Positions 1 through 11,440 of a stretch of 64,000 bases of DNA are shown here, one piece after another. The translations under genes were made by a program, and so were the position numbers. The DNA comes from Stagonosporopsis chrysanthemi (taxonomy: Eukaryota; Ascomycota; Dothideomycetes; Pleosporales; Didymellaceae): positions 1 through 64,000 of the forward strand of contig JAFISE010000009.1 of the NCBI GenBank assembly GCA_022560025.1. Direction: 5' to 3'. Every line of letters starts with the position of its first letter. Position 1 is the stretch's first letter. Below the pieces are notes generated by a model. That model was given only the letters and a program-made list of their open reading frames with translations, was not told where the DNA came from and searched no databases.

Positions 1-96
<96 letters not shown>
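1..96. other. Poly-G homopolymer at the window edge
   Basis: An uninterrupted run of 96 G opens the window and passes directly into unique sequence. It has no telomeric TTAGGG periodicity and no coding content. A pure G run of this length at a sequence end is more typical of a sequencing or assembly artefact than of fungal DNA. The adjoining bases include AGATCGG, which resembles the start of a common library adapter, but the order (G run first) does not match a simple read-through, so I do not lean on that. Confidence 0.85.
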
Positions 97-97
<1 letters not shown>

Positions 98-1345
98 AGA
101 TCGGGGAGGGTGATGAATGAATGACAGACACGGTGGCGTTGGCATGATACCCGGATGTGCCTTGAGCGTGGAGTTGCAGTATAGCAGGTGTTTGCACTAT
201 AGCAGGTGTGCAGTGTAGCTGATTCAGTGCAGTCTGATCCACATGTAGTGAGCGTGAGCATGTACCTGGATATACCTTGGAGCATGGGATTCCAACACGG
301 CATGGCAATCATAGTACAGCATGCCTGACAAAGGACGCAGCTTGCCCTCGTCAAACCTTGTACAGTAGCAGTGGCAGTCAGGTTCCTGGCCCATGATACA
401 ACCAACACAGGCTATGACGTCTCTTGCCCAGGCATTGTTTCTCCCACGGCCGGCCCATTGGCGAGCCGCAGCAGCAAACAGCGTCCAAGCACCGCACCGA
501 CCCCCAATCTCGTGCTGATTGTACAATCTCGTCGTCGGTGCAATGGGTATCCGTGCTAGCCGCTGTTTCAGGACCGTTGCAGCCGGGGCGACAGACGATC
601 GCTTCTGGCCAGACCCATGTCCCAGCACGTTTCAGGCCGGGCACGACGGCACACGTGCGGGCTGTCCGTGTTGGAGCAGCGCGGTGACGGCATGGTGGAT
701 GGGGATGGTGGATGGAGACAACGCCAGGCTTGTTGGGTGGTGAGCCTGCAGCAGCGCTCCATTGCCTGTCGGCCGTCGTGCAGTCGTGCAATCGAGCTGG
801 TCATGTGCACAGTACTACCGTATTATCCGAATCCCTCCTACGCGCGTCGTGATTCTTCTAGACCGTTGGACACGGCCGGCTCATCTGCGCGCGGCGTTGG
901 GGCGGCGCAGTGGACCAGCCCTACCGGCAAGCGCCAGGAGGCGGCCGGAGCCAATGGCTGGGCCGGCGGCGTGCTGGCCTGAAACCCAACACGGGCGCCC
1001 TCTCTGCGCTCCCTCCCGCTTCCTTCTCTCGCGACCCTCGACACCCACGCAGCCCGACAGCCTTGCCCGAGTCTGCTGCCGCCGCGCCTGCACGCCTGTC
1101 CGCCGCCCACCACCCGCTGAGAGACGCCGTCCGCTGCGCCGTACATATCCCCTCGCCTCGCGCGCCTGGCCCGTTGTTGGCCATCGACCAGCTGGACTGC
1201 CCTCGACACCACCGCCGCCGCTCTCTTGCACCATCCTGTCACGCCGCCCACCGCCGCCGCTCTCTCACGCCACCCTCGCACGCCGCCCTCGCACGCCGCC
1301 CGCGCTCTCTCGCCCGCCCGCTCCTCTAATCCCGCGCTGCGCTTT
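97..1345. other. Intergenic, upstream of SHO1
   Basis: No gene is recognised here. Positions 170-215 contain an imperfect duplication built around TATAGCAGGTGT. From about 980 to 1340 the plus strand is strongly C/T-rich with many CCGCC and CTCTC runs, as expected of a fungal promoter or long 5' leader for the SHO1 gene that follows. The open frames across it are by-products of this high-GC, stop-poor composition. Confidence 0.5.
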
Positions 1346-1384
1346 ATGCCCGCCTACGGCTTCTCCGGCTCGCCCTCTCTGAAA

Positions 1385-2425
1385 ATGGAATCAGGATACG
1401 GCAACGGCTACACCGCCCAGCGCGCCGCCTCCTTCAGCGTCGGCCGCATCATCGGCGACCCCTTTGCCCTGGCCACCATCTCCATCGGCATCGTGAGTGC
1501 CCCAGTGCTGCCACCGCCGAGTCCGCCTACTGACTGTGCCAGCTCGCCTGGACCATCGCCTTTGTCGCCAGCATCATCTCCGCCATCCGCGGCGGCTTCC
1601 CCAACTTCGCCTGGTGGACCCTGGTCTTCATGTTCTTCTGCATCGCCGGTGTGACCGTGACCGTCGCCTCGGACGCCGAGCGCACCTACCACGTTGCCGT
1701 ATGTGTGCCTGCGAGAGACAGAACGACGACATGCACTGACACGCCCAGATTGTCGGCTTCCTGGCTGCCGGCCTCGTCTTCACCACCTCCTCGGTCAATT
1801 CGCTCGTCTACTCGCCCGTCGCGCCCTTTGAGGCCGCCGCTGCCGGCTACATCCTGCTCTCCATGATCGCCGTACGTTTCCCCACCGTCCTGCTATTCTC
1901 TTCTAACTCCCCCAGATCGTCTGGATCTTCTACTACGGCTCCCAGCCCGCCGCCCGCCACCGCACCTTTGTCGACTCCTATGCCCTGCACAAAGAGGTCC
2001 CCGGCTCGCGCAACTCGCGCCCCATCTCCAACGGCTACACCAACCGCCCGCAGACCCAAATCTCCAGCCAGCAGCCGCAAATGTACACGTCCGCCCAGCT
2101 CAACGGCTTCGAGACGTCCTCGCCCGTCTCCGGCTACCCCGGCGGCCCCCCCGGCGCCCAGGGCCGCAACAGCTCCGCCCCCGCTTTTGCCGGCATGAAC
2201 GCCCAGACCCCCGCCGCCGAAGAGCCCACCGAGCAGGGCATCGAGTACCCGTACCGCGCAAAGGCCATCTACAGCTACGAGGCGAACCCAGACGACGCAA
2301 ACGAAATCTCCTTCCAGAAGCACGACATCCTCGAGGTCTCGGACGTCAGCGGCCGCTGGTGGCAGGCCAAGAAGCCCAACGGCGAGACGGGCATTGCCCC
2401 CAGCAACTACCTCATTCTGCTGTAA
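1385..2425 (+). CDS. SHO1: SHO1-type osmosensor, four-TM plus SH3 protein
   Basis: This is the membrane sensor of the SHO1 branch of the HOG osmotic-stress MAP-kinase pathway; in the family the SH3 domain binds the MAPKK Pbs2. Exons are 1385-1492, 1543-1698, 1749-1871 and 1916-2425, giving 298 aa. All three introns are about 44-50 nt, start GTGAGT, GTATGT and GTACGT, and fall in phase 0. The N-terminal half carries four hydrophobic segments beginning at FALATISIGIV. A proline/serine-rich linker follows, then a C-terminal SH3 domain (about residues 240-298) starting YPYRAKAIYSY and ending GIAPSNYLILL. Length and domain order match the family. An in-frame ATG at 1346 would add 13 residues; I prefer 1385 because it has a better Kozak context (AAAATGG) and puts the hydrophobic segment nearer the start. 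Confidence 0.93.
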
Positions 2426-2741
2426 AAAAAAAAAAAAACGCGCCCTGGAGACTGGTTTCTCGCGCGTTCTGGCGTTTGGTACGAGTAGCAGCAGCTTTTA
2501 ATGACCTCACCACGACTTTTCTACTGTACGATACATTCCCCGTTCACCGCTTCTGCTGCATCTGGACTCGGACGAGAAGGAGGGAGACGAGGGAGAAAAG
2601 GAGAAGAAGGAGAAAAAGGGTGTTGGCGCCCCGTCGTTTTGTCGCGTGAGCTGAGCTGAGCTCAGCGCTGAAAGGGGAGCTGGACTGGATAGCGCGCTGA
2701 AGAGGCCTGATGACGGCTGACACGCAAGTCGGACGCGCCGC

Positions 2742-2766
2742 GCGGTGCGGTGCGGTGCGGTGCGGT
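2742..2766 (+). repeat. (GCGGT)5 microsatellite
   Basis: Five perfect tandem copies of GCGGT, part of a cluster of simple repeats just downstream of SHO1. Confidence 0.9.
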
Positions 2767-2832
2767 GCCGTTGTGGTCGTGGGCGCAGCCAGCAGCAGGA
2801 AGGGGGAGAGAGAGCCAAAAGATCAGGAACCA

Positions 2833-2853
2833 GAGGAGGAGGAGGAGGAGGAG
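2833..2853 (+). repeat. (GAG)7 microsatellite
   Basis: Seven perfect GAG units in a purine-rich tract. Confidence 0.9.
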
Positions 2854-2895
2854 AAACCGCCCCCTGTCCTGCACGATACCCGGACCATCACATGT

Positions 2896-2920
2896 GTCTT
2901 GTCTTGTCTTGTCTTGTCTT
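2896..2920 (+). repeat. (GTCTT)5 microsatellite
   Basis: Five perfect GTCTT units. A second, shorter run of the same motif lies at about 2970-2987, separated by a T-rich stretch. Confidence 0.9.
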
Positions 2921-3030
2921 TGCACTTTTTTTCTTTTCTTTTTTCTAATTAAATCTGACTACATTTTACCTTGTCTTGTCTTGTCACTCCCCTCCTACCT
3001 CACAATACCTAATACCCAATTCCTAACACC

Positions 3031-3122
3031 CAACCTAACTACCTGATTACCACCCAACTTAACTACCTGATTACCACCCAACCTACTACCTGATTACCAC
3101 CCAACTTAACTACCTGATTACC
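3031..3122 (+). repeat. 24-bp minisatellite, four units
   Basis: Four head-to-tail units of a 23-24 bp motif of the form CAACYTAACTACCTGATTAC plus CACC. Two units are 24 bp, one has lost a base, and the last is incomplete. No coding frame runs through it. Confidence 0.9.
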
Positions 3123-4879
3123 AATACCCCGTCTAAAAGCCTCGCAAACCTCGTCTCCACACACAGAGCAGTCCAATCTCGCAAGTCAAAGTACGACTGT
3201 ATCAGAGGGAAGAAGCTTGGTCAAGGGGCCTTGAGGGGTTGTTTGCGGGGTTGCGGTGGGAGGGTGAGAGGGCGTGGTGGATGGGGAGCGGATGGTGATT
3301 TGGCAGAAGCGAGGCTCGTGTTGGGGAATGGGAGTTGGAAACTTACTGTGCGCGTTGTTCAGATTCCGGACTGCTGCAAAGTGCGAGACTCCATGCGTCT
3401 CGCCAGCGGGAGTCGACATGTCAACAGCGTCCTAGAAGACGTCTCTCAGCGTGCGCAGGTCAACATGGACTTTTTGCAAGGAAGGGGGGTCCGAGCTGGT
3501 TTGTCTGTCTAGCTTCAGGTCTCGCTCGCCGTGCTGAGATGAGGAAACATATTCGAACTGGCAATGCCGTGAAAAATGAAGACACGCAAATGTGTTGGAC
3601 TTGCACACGGTCGGTTGGATGTTGTCCCTGTTGGGCTTCGTTTCTGCAGAGATGACACCCGTTGTCAAGAAGAGTCGTAGAGACACATGCGACTGTGTGC
3701 GTGGCAGCGATGACGAGGGGCTGTCGTATCGCCATGTACTCGAGAAGCTGGAATTGTGGATGAAGTAACGAAACGAGGTCAAAACGAATGTAGAAGCTTT
3801 GGGGAAGATGGCTATCCAGAATGCGGAGGGTGGAGAGAACAAGTAGAGTGATATAGAGGGAGTGTGGCTTCTATAGCGTAACAAGCGTATGGGAACTTTC
3901 GAAGACGACACATGTCAGACCATCTTAGATCAGAAGTCCGTTGAAGGCTGTCAACAAGACAGGCAACAACATACCTGCCGAAGAAACAAAGGCTCCCGAG
4001 CGCTTCGATGCTATCACAGTGCCGGAGATGGGCATCAAGAACGACCACCGACGGAGACGGCTCCAAAGGCGCCAGCCAAGCCAAGCAAGGTCAAGGTCCT
4101 GTAGCTAGGTGAGCCATTTAAAGCGAGTGCAACTTCGCCCTCACGATAAGGAGAAGCAAAAAAAGCCCATCACACGCAGAAAACCCAACTCCAAAACCAC
4201 CGAGGACAAAAAAAAGGAAAGAAGGCTGCACTGCAGCACCCGATGAAGGAGCTCCGCCATCATCCACAACCAAGCAGGCTGCGAACATCGAAAACAGTAG
4301 ACCCGGCGTCAAATCTGTAGAGGAAAAACGGGAAGAGGGGAAGGAATTTAGCAGGCTACTCGAGTAATCAGGACGCGGCAAGTATGACTACACATCATGG
4401 CTTCGACCCACTGATAAAGACTTCACAAAGAAGAAAGTTTTTCTGAGAGAACAGTTGCAGATTGCTTTCGTCTTGCGGCGCTGAATTTGAGGTCTTGTGA
4501 TTGCAATCGCTAAAAGTTGATTCAAATACATGTATTTCTGCTGTTCGCCGCTGCTGGCTGCAGGACATCTTAGCTGCCTTGAAGCTGTAGCTCAACGCAT
4601 AGTCCAGTAGGTGATCTGCTTCGAGGAGAACAATCGCATGTCACAATCTGAGTTTTGGTCTCGTTCAAACATCATCGCCATCAAGCTCGCACTCCTGTAA
4701 AGCGACCAGAATTAACATCCCAACCCAACCTCTCAGACCCATCACGTTCAACACAGCCATATCCAAACAAGAAGAAAAAAAAAGGTCTCCGATTGCTACG
4801 CATCCTCCCCGTGTAAACAAATCCCGCCCGACGTCTGCGCCACCACCGAATCCACCGATCTAGCAAAAACCCCAGCCTC

Positions 4880-5452
4880 CTAACTCCCACTCACAGACGT
4901 CACCGTCGGATCCCACGTCGTGTACGTGACTTCATGCGTCGTCCACGTCTGGAACACATTCAGGCTGTAGCTATCCGGCTTCGTGTTGAACGTGTAGTCG
5001 TACGTCGAGTTCGTGTTGATCGTCAACTGGTACGTCGCGCCGATGGTGTTCTGGAGCTTGTACCACGTGATGCCTGGCCCCGGCTGTGAGTGGAAGGTGC
5101 AAGAAACGCGTACACATATTCATAGCTAGGTGTGTGGTAGGGTGGAGTGGAAGGGAGGCTCGGAGATGAGATGATAGGATATACACGCACCTGTCTTGTT
5201 GGCAAAGTCGGTGCCGGTGGGGCCCTCGGTGTCGGCTTTCCAGTAGCAGGGCTCGTTGCGGAACGAGGGGCCGTGGGAGTCGACGCCGTGCTTGGGACCG
5301 TCGGTTGGCGTCTTGACCGTGTTGCCCATCTCATCCACCTCGCGGGAGAAGAAGGTCGCCCCGCTCGAGGACGTGTTCTCGGTCCATTCCTGGAAGTTGC
5401 CGTCGGGCGCCTTGAGGGCCTGCTGGTTCTGTCCAGATGCGACGGCGGCCAT
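4880..5452 (-). CDS. Hypothetical protein, 151 aa, two exons
   Basis: I do not recognise this protein. Exons are 5452-5191 and 5073-4880 on the minus strand. The 117-nt intron starts GTGCGT and ends CCAG, and joining the exons gives a continuous 151-aa frame. The N-terminal half is polar (begins MAAVASGQNQQ) with one Cys in RNEPCYWKAD. The C-terminal half, from ITWYKLQN on, is rich in Thr, Tyr, Asn and Trp with alternating hydrophobic positions, as in a beta-sheet protein. There is no signal peptide or membrane segment. The third-position GC preference and the in-frame splice support a real gene; the function is unknown. Confidence 0.7.
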
Positions 5453-5558
5453 TGTGAGATGTGAGGGATATTGGGAGGCTGGATGGAAGCTGTAGTGTCT
5501 TGAGAAATGATGGGTTGATGTGCTGCTGCGTCAACGAAAGAGTAGACGAGGCAGAGGC

Positions 5559-5564
5559 TTTATA
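5559..5564 (-). promoter_or_regulatory. TATA-like element of the 151-aa gene
   Basis: TATAAA read on the minus strand, about 107 bp upstream of the ATG at 5452. Position and sequence fit a core promoter; this is inference only. Confidence 0.3.
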
Positions 5565-7082
5565 GTGCATTTTGCTCGCTGCTTTGCTTTCGGGTGGTGC
5601 TTTGTCTAGTATACGAGCTATCCGCATTTCGAGCAGCTGCAACCACCATACCGCAGACACAGTTGACGATCAAGCAAGAAGTTCATAGCCATGACCGAAA
5701 GGGGAGGTCTCTCAGCCAACGTTCAGCTACGCCACAGAGTCCGTTGCGCGCGAATTCTGTTAGTATCAGCTGAGGTCCGACCAGATCATCTTCTCCGCTG
5801 CATTGATGTTCCGTTTGCACTTGAGCTGCCTCAGGTCCTTGGTATCGGTACAAGCTATGCGCAGCATATCAGACGCAGCCCTTGTTTGACCTCAAAGCTC
5901 TTTCGGAATCGCCGACGACCATCCGGCTTGCACTCTCAGCTGCCGTGCGGGGTAAACGGGTGGCAGCTCGTGAAGCTGGAACCGGTACTTGGAAGACGAA
6001 GTTTGTAGGCAGATTTTTACTGTAAGAGCGTCTAGCACCTGACCGTAGTGTAGATTTGTACCATTCGCTGAAAGATAGCTGCTGTTAGCATTCAGCGAAA
6101 GGAATCAGGTCTTGTGACAACCCTGACCGTCACGAACATTGACTTTTCTATGTGCGGCGCGCCTCCAAGTGTCGGGCGACGTGGCTCGGCCCGCGTTGCG
6201 TGCACACATGCCGCAGCGGTCTGGGCCGGGGCAAACCATTCCTAGAAGACCTAGACGTGGCAGCACTTCAAGACACGACTTCTGGCGTGCGATGGGTCAG
6301 TCAACAACCACAGTACCGTCGATTACGAGTCTGCATCCAGCCATGGTGGTCAAGTCCTGATCGAGACCGATCAAGCACCTGCATGCAGCAGCCTTACATC
6401 GTGCTCACTAGCGTTACTGGCCGAGGAAGCTGGGGTAAGTGGAGTGAGTTTTCTCGTTGGTTTCTGGGAAGATGCCATACGGGCATACCTAGGTAGATGT
6501 CAACAAGCAACTAAGTGGGGCTAAGTGCCTTAGGGTAGCTTGACTGATTACCGCATCTAGCCTAGTAGTCCCTCGGATCCCCATTTAGGAAGTGTACCAG
6601 ATTGACTTGTTTAGTGCCCGCCTGCATGCGGGGCACTACTTCGCACGACATTAGACAGGCAGGCACAACTACGGAGAAGTATGCTTGGTTGTTACCTGAT
6701 CTGCGTAGACACTTTACAGAGGCGGCACATGTCTGCAGCAGAACTCAGCTCGCCACCGCAAACCGGACATGTCGGTCCCAGAACCGTAGAGCTGGCAACT
6801 AGTAACAGAACGCTGGAGCTGAATGCGGTGTGAAGCAAGCTCAGGCGACATTCTCTCTCTTGCACCATCTGCTAGGTATGGTTCGCGTCTTTCAGCCGCA
6901 ACATGGTACAGAGGTCTCATGTACGGCGAGGCCGAAAACATTCACAAACGATACAGATTACTATTCCAGTCCGATCTTGGGTTCGATCGCGTTTAATCTA
7001 TCCTGGGTGAGAACAACTGTCTCCCCTGCAAAATCAAGATTGTTCATCATTGCTGTGGGCTACACTCGCACTCACCGCTACA
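5565..7082. other. Intergenic, no gene seen
   Basis: Short open frames only (up to about 114 codons), with no recognisable domain, no supported splicing and no codon bias. It separates the minus-strand 151-aa gene from the plus-strand phospholipase-like gene and presumably contains both promoters. Confidence 0.4.
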
Positions 7083-8217
7083 ATGGCTCCTGAATTACAA
7101 CCCCAGGACGCCCAAGATCCAGCGGCAAGCAGAGAATATGGAGTGAAGTTCGCGGTCGCGGGTGGGCCAGAGGGTTGGATCCACTCTCCTATACATGAAT
7201 CCATCACTCTGGCTGCCCTGCTCAGTACAGGATTCAACGTCGCTCCGAGTACCACACTAATAACTGCCAGCAACGCTGAATGGGAGTACATTCGAGGCGC
7301 CGTATGGAACGATGACCCCGCCTGTCTACTATTCGACGACTACCCCGAAGAAAATCACACGTACTCAACGGGAGCGAAGTGGGCCTACTACTACAAGACA
7401 GGGGAAAACGAATGGGAACAGGACAAATTCGACAAGATGCAAAACCCGACTGGACGCTCCCACTACGGAGACCTTCAGTTCCTACACTCTATGGCTTCCA
7501 AGATTGGAGAGAAGCCGGGGGAGACCAAAGCAAAACTGATGAAATGGCTCAGCGTTTTGTGGAAACTCGCCAATGGAGAGGAAGGCATTACCCCAGAGAC
7601 GGCCATCAGCAAGACCGATCTGGCCGAGTTTTGTCCCAACTTTTCGCTGCCTGCCAATTGGGCCTCGCTACGTTATCTTCTATCTGACGAGTCGAGCTTT
7701 ACTGCCTTGGATATACCACGGCGGGCTCTGGGCAGCATGTTCCACATCATTCAAGATTCCTACGCTCTAGGGCACACGAGACGCACGTTGCTGAACCCTG
7801 AAGCGAAGACCTCCAATGGTAAGTCGGGTACAAGACTCATTTCCCATCCCGGGGTGGGATAGCTAAGGCAAACCAATTGACGATACCACTGTGCCAGATC
7901 CTCTCCAATTTCAACACGGCGTGGCCGACAAATGGGGCCCGATCGAAAATTTCCACGTCTACAACGGACAAGACGAGCATCATCATGAGCTGTACGACCA
8001 CGCAGAGACCCCGATTCCCGATCCATCCAATCTGGCCAACTTGGATCAGTTCAACGGCATGATTGGCTGCCGCGATGCTGTCGAGAAGTGTCGTGGGCTG
8101 ATCGAGCTCAAGAAGGCGGGCAAGACGTGGGATACAGGAGTGAAAACGTACCTGAATGAGGTCGTATTTCCTCTCTCGCAAAATACTACGGACGCGGATA
8201 CACGAGTGTGGCCTTAG
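7083..8217 (+). CDS. Zinc-dependent phospholipase C / S1-P1 nuclease-like protein
   Basis: A putative metal-dependent hydrolase. Exons are 7083-7818 and 7898-8217 (intron starts GTAAGT, ends CCAG), giving 351 aa. The key evidence is the pattern HIIQDSYALGH (H221, D225, H231). Its H-x3-D-x5-H spacing matches the zinc ligands of bacterial PC-PLC (His118, Asp122, His128). Other candidate ligands are H34 and H38 in WIHSPIHE and H275/D279 in a His-rich stretch ending HELYD. RGAVWNDDP near residue 78 and HYGDLQFLH near 127 add conserved-looking acidic and His positions. There is no signal peptide, so a cytosolic role is likely. The substrate (phospholipid or nucleic acid) cannot be told. The fungal incompatibility protein HET-C belongs to the same broad fold group, but I see no direct similarity to it. 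The gene lies 938 bp upstream of, and on the same strand as, a subtilisin-like protease. Confidence 0.65.
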
Positions 8218-9155
8218 ATAGATTCTAGGAATCGGCTACCCAATTTGAGTAAAGAGTGCATGGAGCTTGCTTATCGATACCTGTGTGGATGGCCTTTACA
8301 GCAGCAGAAGCGAAAAAAGCGGTCATGGAGCGGGGAATTTATTATTCTTATTGTGAAACTATGCTTTCTTGATTCATGAGTTTTTCCATGGCAGTTAGGT
8401 GCTTGCGAGCTTTGTGCCACAGGTAGAGACATACCCACATGTCTTGTACTGGCAAGATGTGTTGCCACCTCATGCCTGGATGTCTGAAATCATTTCTACT
8501 GGGCCTAAAAGGGCCAAGATTTTGTCGAACTTGTTCCGGAGCTGCTTTATGTCTTAGTTTCTAACCCTTACACTGGATATCATGCAGGTTTCAACGTCCC
8601 AACATGTTGGCTACTAAATGTGATGTTAGTGGTGCCTACTGCTGATGTCGTTTGCGGCTTCGCTCAATACCGCATGCAGCATCTTTGTTGAAGTAGAAAA
8701 GTTAATCGATTGATGGAACCAGAGTTCCAAGCTACAAGCTATTTGCTAGTCGGCACACTAAGGTGGCATCGCGGCCCAATTAAAGGATATTTCTTCCTCA
8801 GCCGGGAACCAACTTCCATCAATTTTGAGCCCTATTAGCGTCGTACGATCGCTAGCTCGGCTAGCTTGAGGTGTCTTATGTGGCTGGCTGGGCAGCCGGT
8901 GAGATCTCGGGATGTAGAGTTTCCATAGCGTCGCAGCTCACTGTTCTCCTTGCCTGTTGCGGTGCTGATGGCTAGCTGTGCAGAGTTATCTGCATCGTAT
9001 CCCTACGAGAGGTTCTCACGTGTTTCAAAGGCTAGAGGTTGCTCGGTCGAATATTCTGCGCAATTGTTTCTTATCTTTGCTCTTGACGCTGATCTGTGAC
9101 TATCTCAATACCATCAAATCCTTCTTTGAGACTATATTCAAAGAGAGTCAATACC
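8218..9155. other. Intergenic between PLC-like and subtilase genes
   Basis: No gene or repeat is recognised. It presumably holds the terminator of the upstream gene and the promoter of the protease. The last 100 bp are pyrimidine-rich before the ATG at 9156, which sits in the good context ACCATGG. Confidence 0.4.
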
Positions 9156-11440
9156 ATGGCTTCCATCACCGTCAACGGCAATACGATCGTGCCGATCGGA
9201 TCACCCGGCGAGGGGTGGACTGTCAATGCAAACGATCAGGAAGCAATAGAGTCCGCAGCTAATGCAAAGGGTTCTAATTTCATTCTTTTGCAAGTGGATC
9301 GTGTTCTCACTGTTGCCGAGAAAGGGACTCTGGCACAAAACCATGTCCAGATCCAAGAATATGTGGCGGAGAACACATTTTTGTGTCGATATGAGCCGGA
9401 GGATCTACAGGCTCTACGACTGTTGCCGTTTGTTGTGACAGCGGATGTGTAAGGACCCCACCTTGTGAATGTTGAATATTTGATGAAGCTAATGGTTGCA
9501 ATTTCAGATATCTTCCACAGCTTAAAACAACTATCTCATTGAAGGACATGGTCGAAAACGAGCACCATCAAGAGCACTACGAGGTCGATCTGATCCTTCA
9601 CGAAAATCCCAATGTAACTCCAGAGCAGTTGGCTCCATACATTTCGCAAGCTGCCGAGGTGGCTCTAGAAGACCTTGAGATCCTCTCGCGTAAGATCAGA
9701 GTCACTATCCACCAAGACAAGCTCGCGGCGCTCACCGCATTGGATAGTGTCAACAGAATTGAGGAGGTCCGGCAGTATGCGACGTTCAATGACCAGGCTC
9801 GCGCCATCTTACTTGATGTGGGCGCGATCCAAGATGCTGCGATCACCTACCAGGGTACTGGGCAAGTCGTCTGCGTAGCAGACTCAGGTTTTGACCAAGG
9901 CATAGCGACGGACACGGAGGACATTAAAGTCCACCCCGCTTTCTTGGATCGCGTCGTGCAAGTCATCGGCATGGTGCCAGATAATGCTACACCCAATGAC
10001 CCCGTAGGTCACGGCACGCATGTCTGCGCTTCGATCTGCGGTAATGGTGTCTACAAGAATACCGCCGACATGATGGAAGTGCCCATGAAAGGCACTGCGC
10101 CAAACGCAAAGATCGTCGTGCAGGCCATGTCTCAATGGGACACCGGCACTCGAAAATGGATTCTGAAACCACCCTCCGACACATCAGTTCTTTACTCTGC
10201 CGCATATGAACTCGGCGCGCGGATCCACAACAATTCTTGGGGCCTCATATGGAGCCCTGAGGTGGGACAATTTGGATATGAAGATGGCGCGGCAGCTATT
10301 GACCGGTTCATGGGCGACCACCTCGATTTCTGTATCCTAGTAGCAGCTGGCAATGATGCAAGAGCCAAGAACGCGGGCGCAAGCCAGGTAGGGGGCAACG
10401 GAGCCGCAAAGAACTGCATCACAGTCGGTGCCACAGGAACGACAAGAGACAACGACGGCGAAAGATACACGCGTGGCTTCAAACACGGCTCGGATGTCAC
10501 TTCCGTGGCGATTTTCAGTTCGCATGGCCCCACCTTGCCCGGACGGAACGCAAACGGTGAACTCGCGGTGGGAAGGATTAAACCCGATGTCGTGGCGCCG
10601 GGCGTCGCTATTCTCTCCGCCGCCTCTCGTGCGCTGCCATCAGGCGATCACCGTCGCGTGGCAAATGGGACATCTGCTGACCCTGATTGGATGTTCCAGT
10701 CAGGCACAAGTCAAGCCACGCCTCTAGTCTCAGGCTGCGTCGCTTTGCTCCGTGAAGCATTGCAGGCTGTCGGAAAAGACAAAATCAGCGCTGCTCTAAT
10801 TAAAGCGTTGTTGGTCAATGGCGCAGTCCTGCAACGCAGTGGAGAAGGAGCTGGAAAACTGCCAATTTACGACTACGCGCAAGGCTTCGGGCGCGTGAAT
10901 TTCTTGACCTCGCTGAGGATGGTGCAAAAGCTTTCGTTCGTCGACGGCTGGAAAGGGAATGTGATGTGCGAAAGCGGAAATCCCCATGCTCAAGACGTGC
11001 CTATGTTACGAGTCACTCCAGAGTCGGACAAGACGTGGCAGAGCCCGCCGTTGGCCATTCCTTCGACGGGCGCCCGCACCCGCTTGACTGTCACAATGAC
11101 ATATCCCGATCCGCTCGGCGTGCTGGTGCAAAATGATATGAACCTCATCGTTCGTGCTGGCGCAGAAGATGGTGTAGTTGAACGACATGGAAACATGCCA
11201 GATGGTGACCAGGGATTCGACCTTGAGAGTAAGTCAGCATGCCCATTACACCAAAGTGACACGATTTCATGATGTAGAATGCTGACTTGTTGTTTTCATT
11301 TCATCACAGATAATGTGGAGAAGATTATTTGGGATGATGTGCCTGGCCCGACGGCTGCGATCATTGTTAAGGCGCAATCTTTCGCTAAAACGTCCGTAGA
11401 ACAGACATTTGCTGTTGCCTGGGATCTGCAAAGCTTCTAG
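9156..11440 (+). CDS. Subtilisin-like serine protease (S8), intracellular
   Basis: Exons are 9156-9448, 9508-11228 and 11310-11440, giving 714 aa. The catalytic triad is intact: Asp223 in VADSGFD, His266 in VGHGTHV and Ser499 in GTSQATPLVSG. The oxyanion Asn lies in the LVAAGND segment. About 200 N-terminal residues precede the catalytic domain and may be a pro- or regulatory region. After the catalytic domain, a beta-rich region of about 150 residues resembles the C-terminal domain of KP-43-type subtilases. There is no signal peptide (starts MASITVNGNT), which is unusual for secreted subtilases and points to an intracellular protease. Fungal NLR-associated and HET-Q2-type proteases are S8 enzymes of this intracellular kind; that link is inference. 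Both introns are short and join exactly in frame. Confidence 0.88.

Larger units (their letters stand above)
2426..4879. other. Gene-poor stretch with simple repeats downstream of SHO1
   Basis: No gene is supported. The first 700 bp hold a poly-A run right after the SHO1 stop, several microsatellites and a 24-bp minisatellite (listed separately). Around 4110-4380 the plus strand is lysine-codon-rich in all three frames, and a short frame reads KSVEEKREEGKEFSRLLE before stopping. A frame at about 3960-4100 reads AEETKAPERFDAITVPEMG. Either could be an exon of an unrecognised small gene, but I could not build a model with a start and splice sites. Confidence 0.4.

Noticed and set aside
1..215. 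Telomere
   Set aside because: No TTAGGG or CCCTAA repeats; the poly-G run is not telomeric.
762..1382. 206-codon plus-strand frame upstream of SHO1
   Set aside because: Pro/Arg/Ser-rich product of a C/T-rich leader sequence; overlapping open frames on all strands show it is compositional.
3432..3911. 159-codon minus-strand frame
   Set aside because: Ser/Phe/Arg-rich composition, no domain, no promoter or splicing logic; judged chance.
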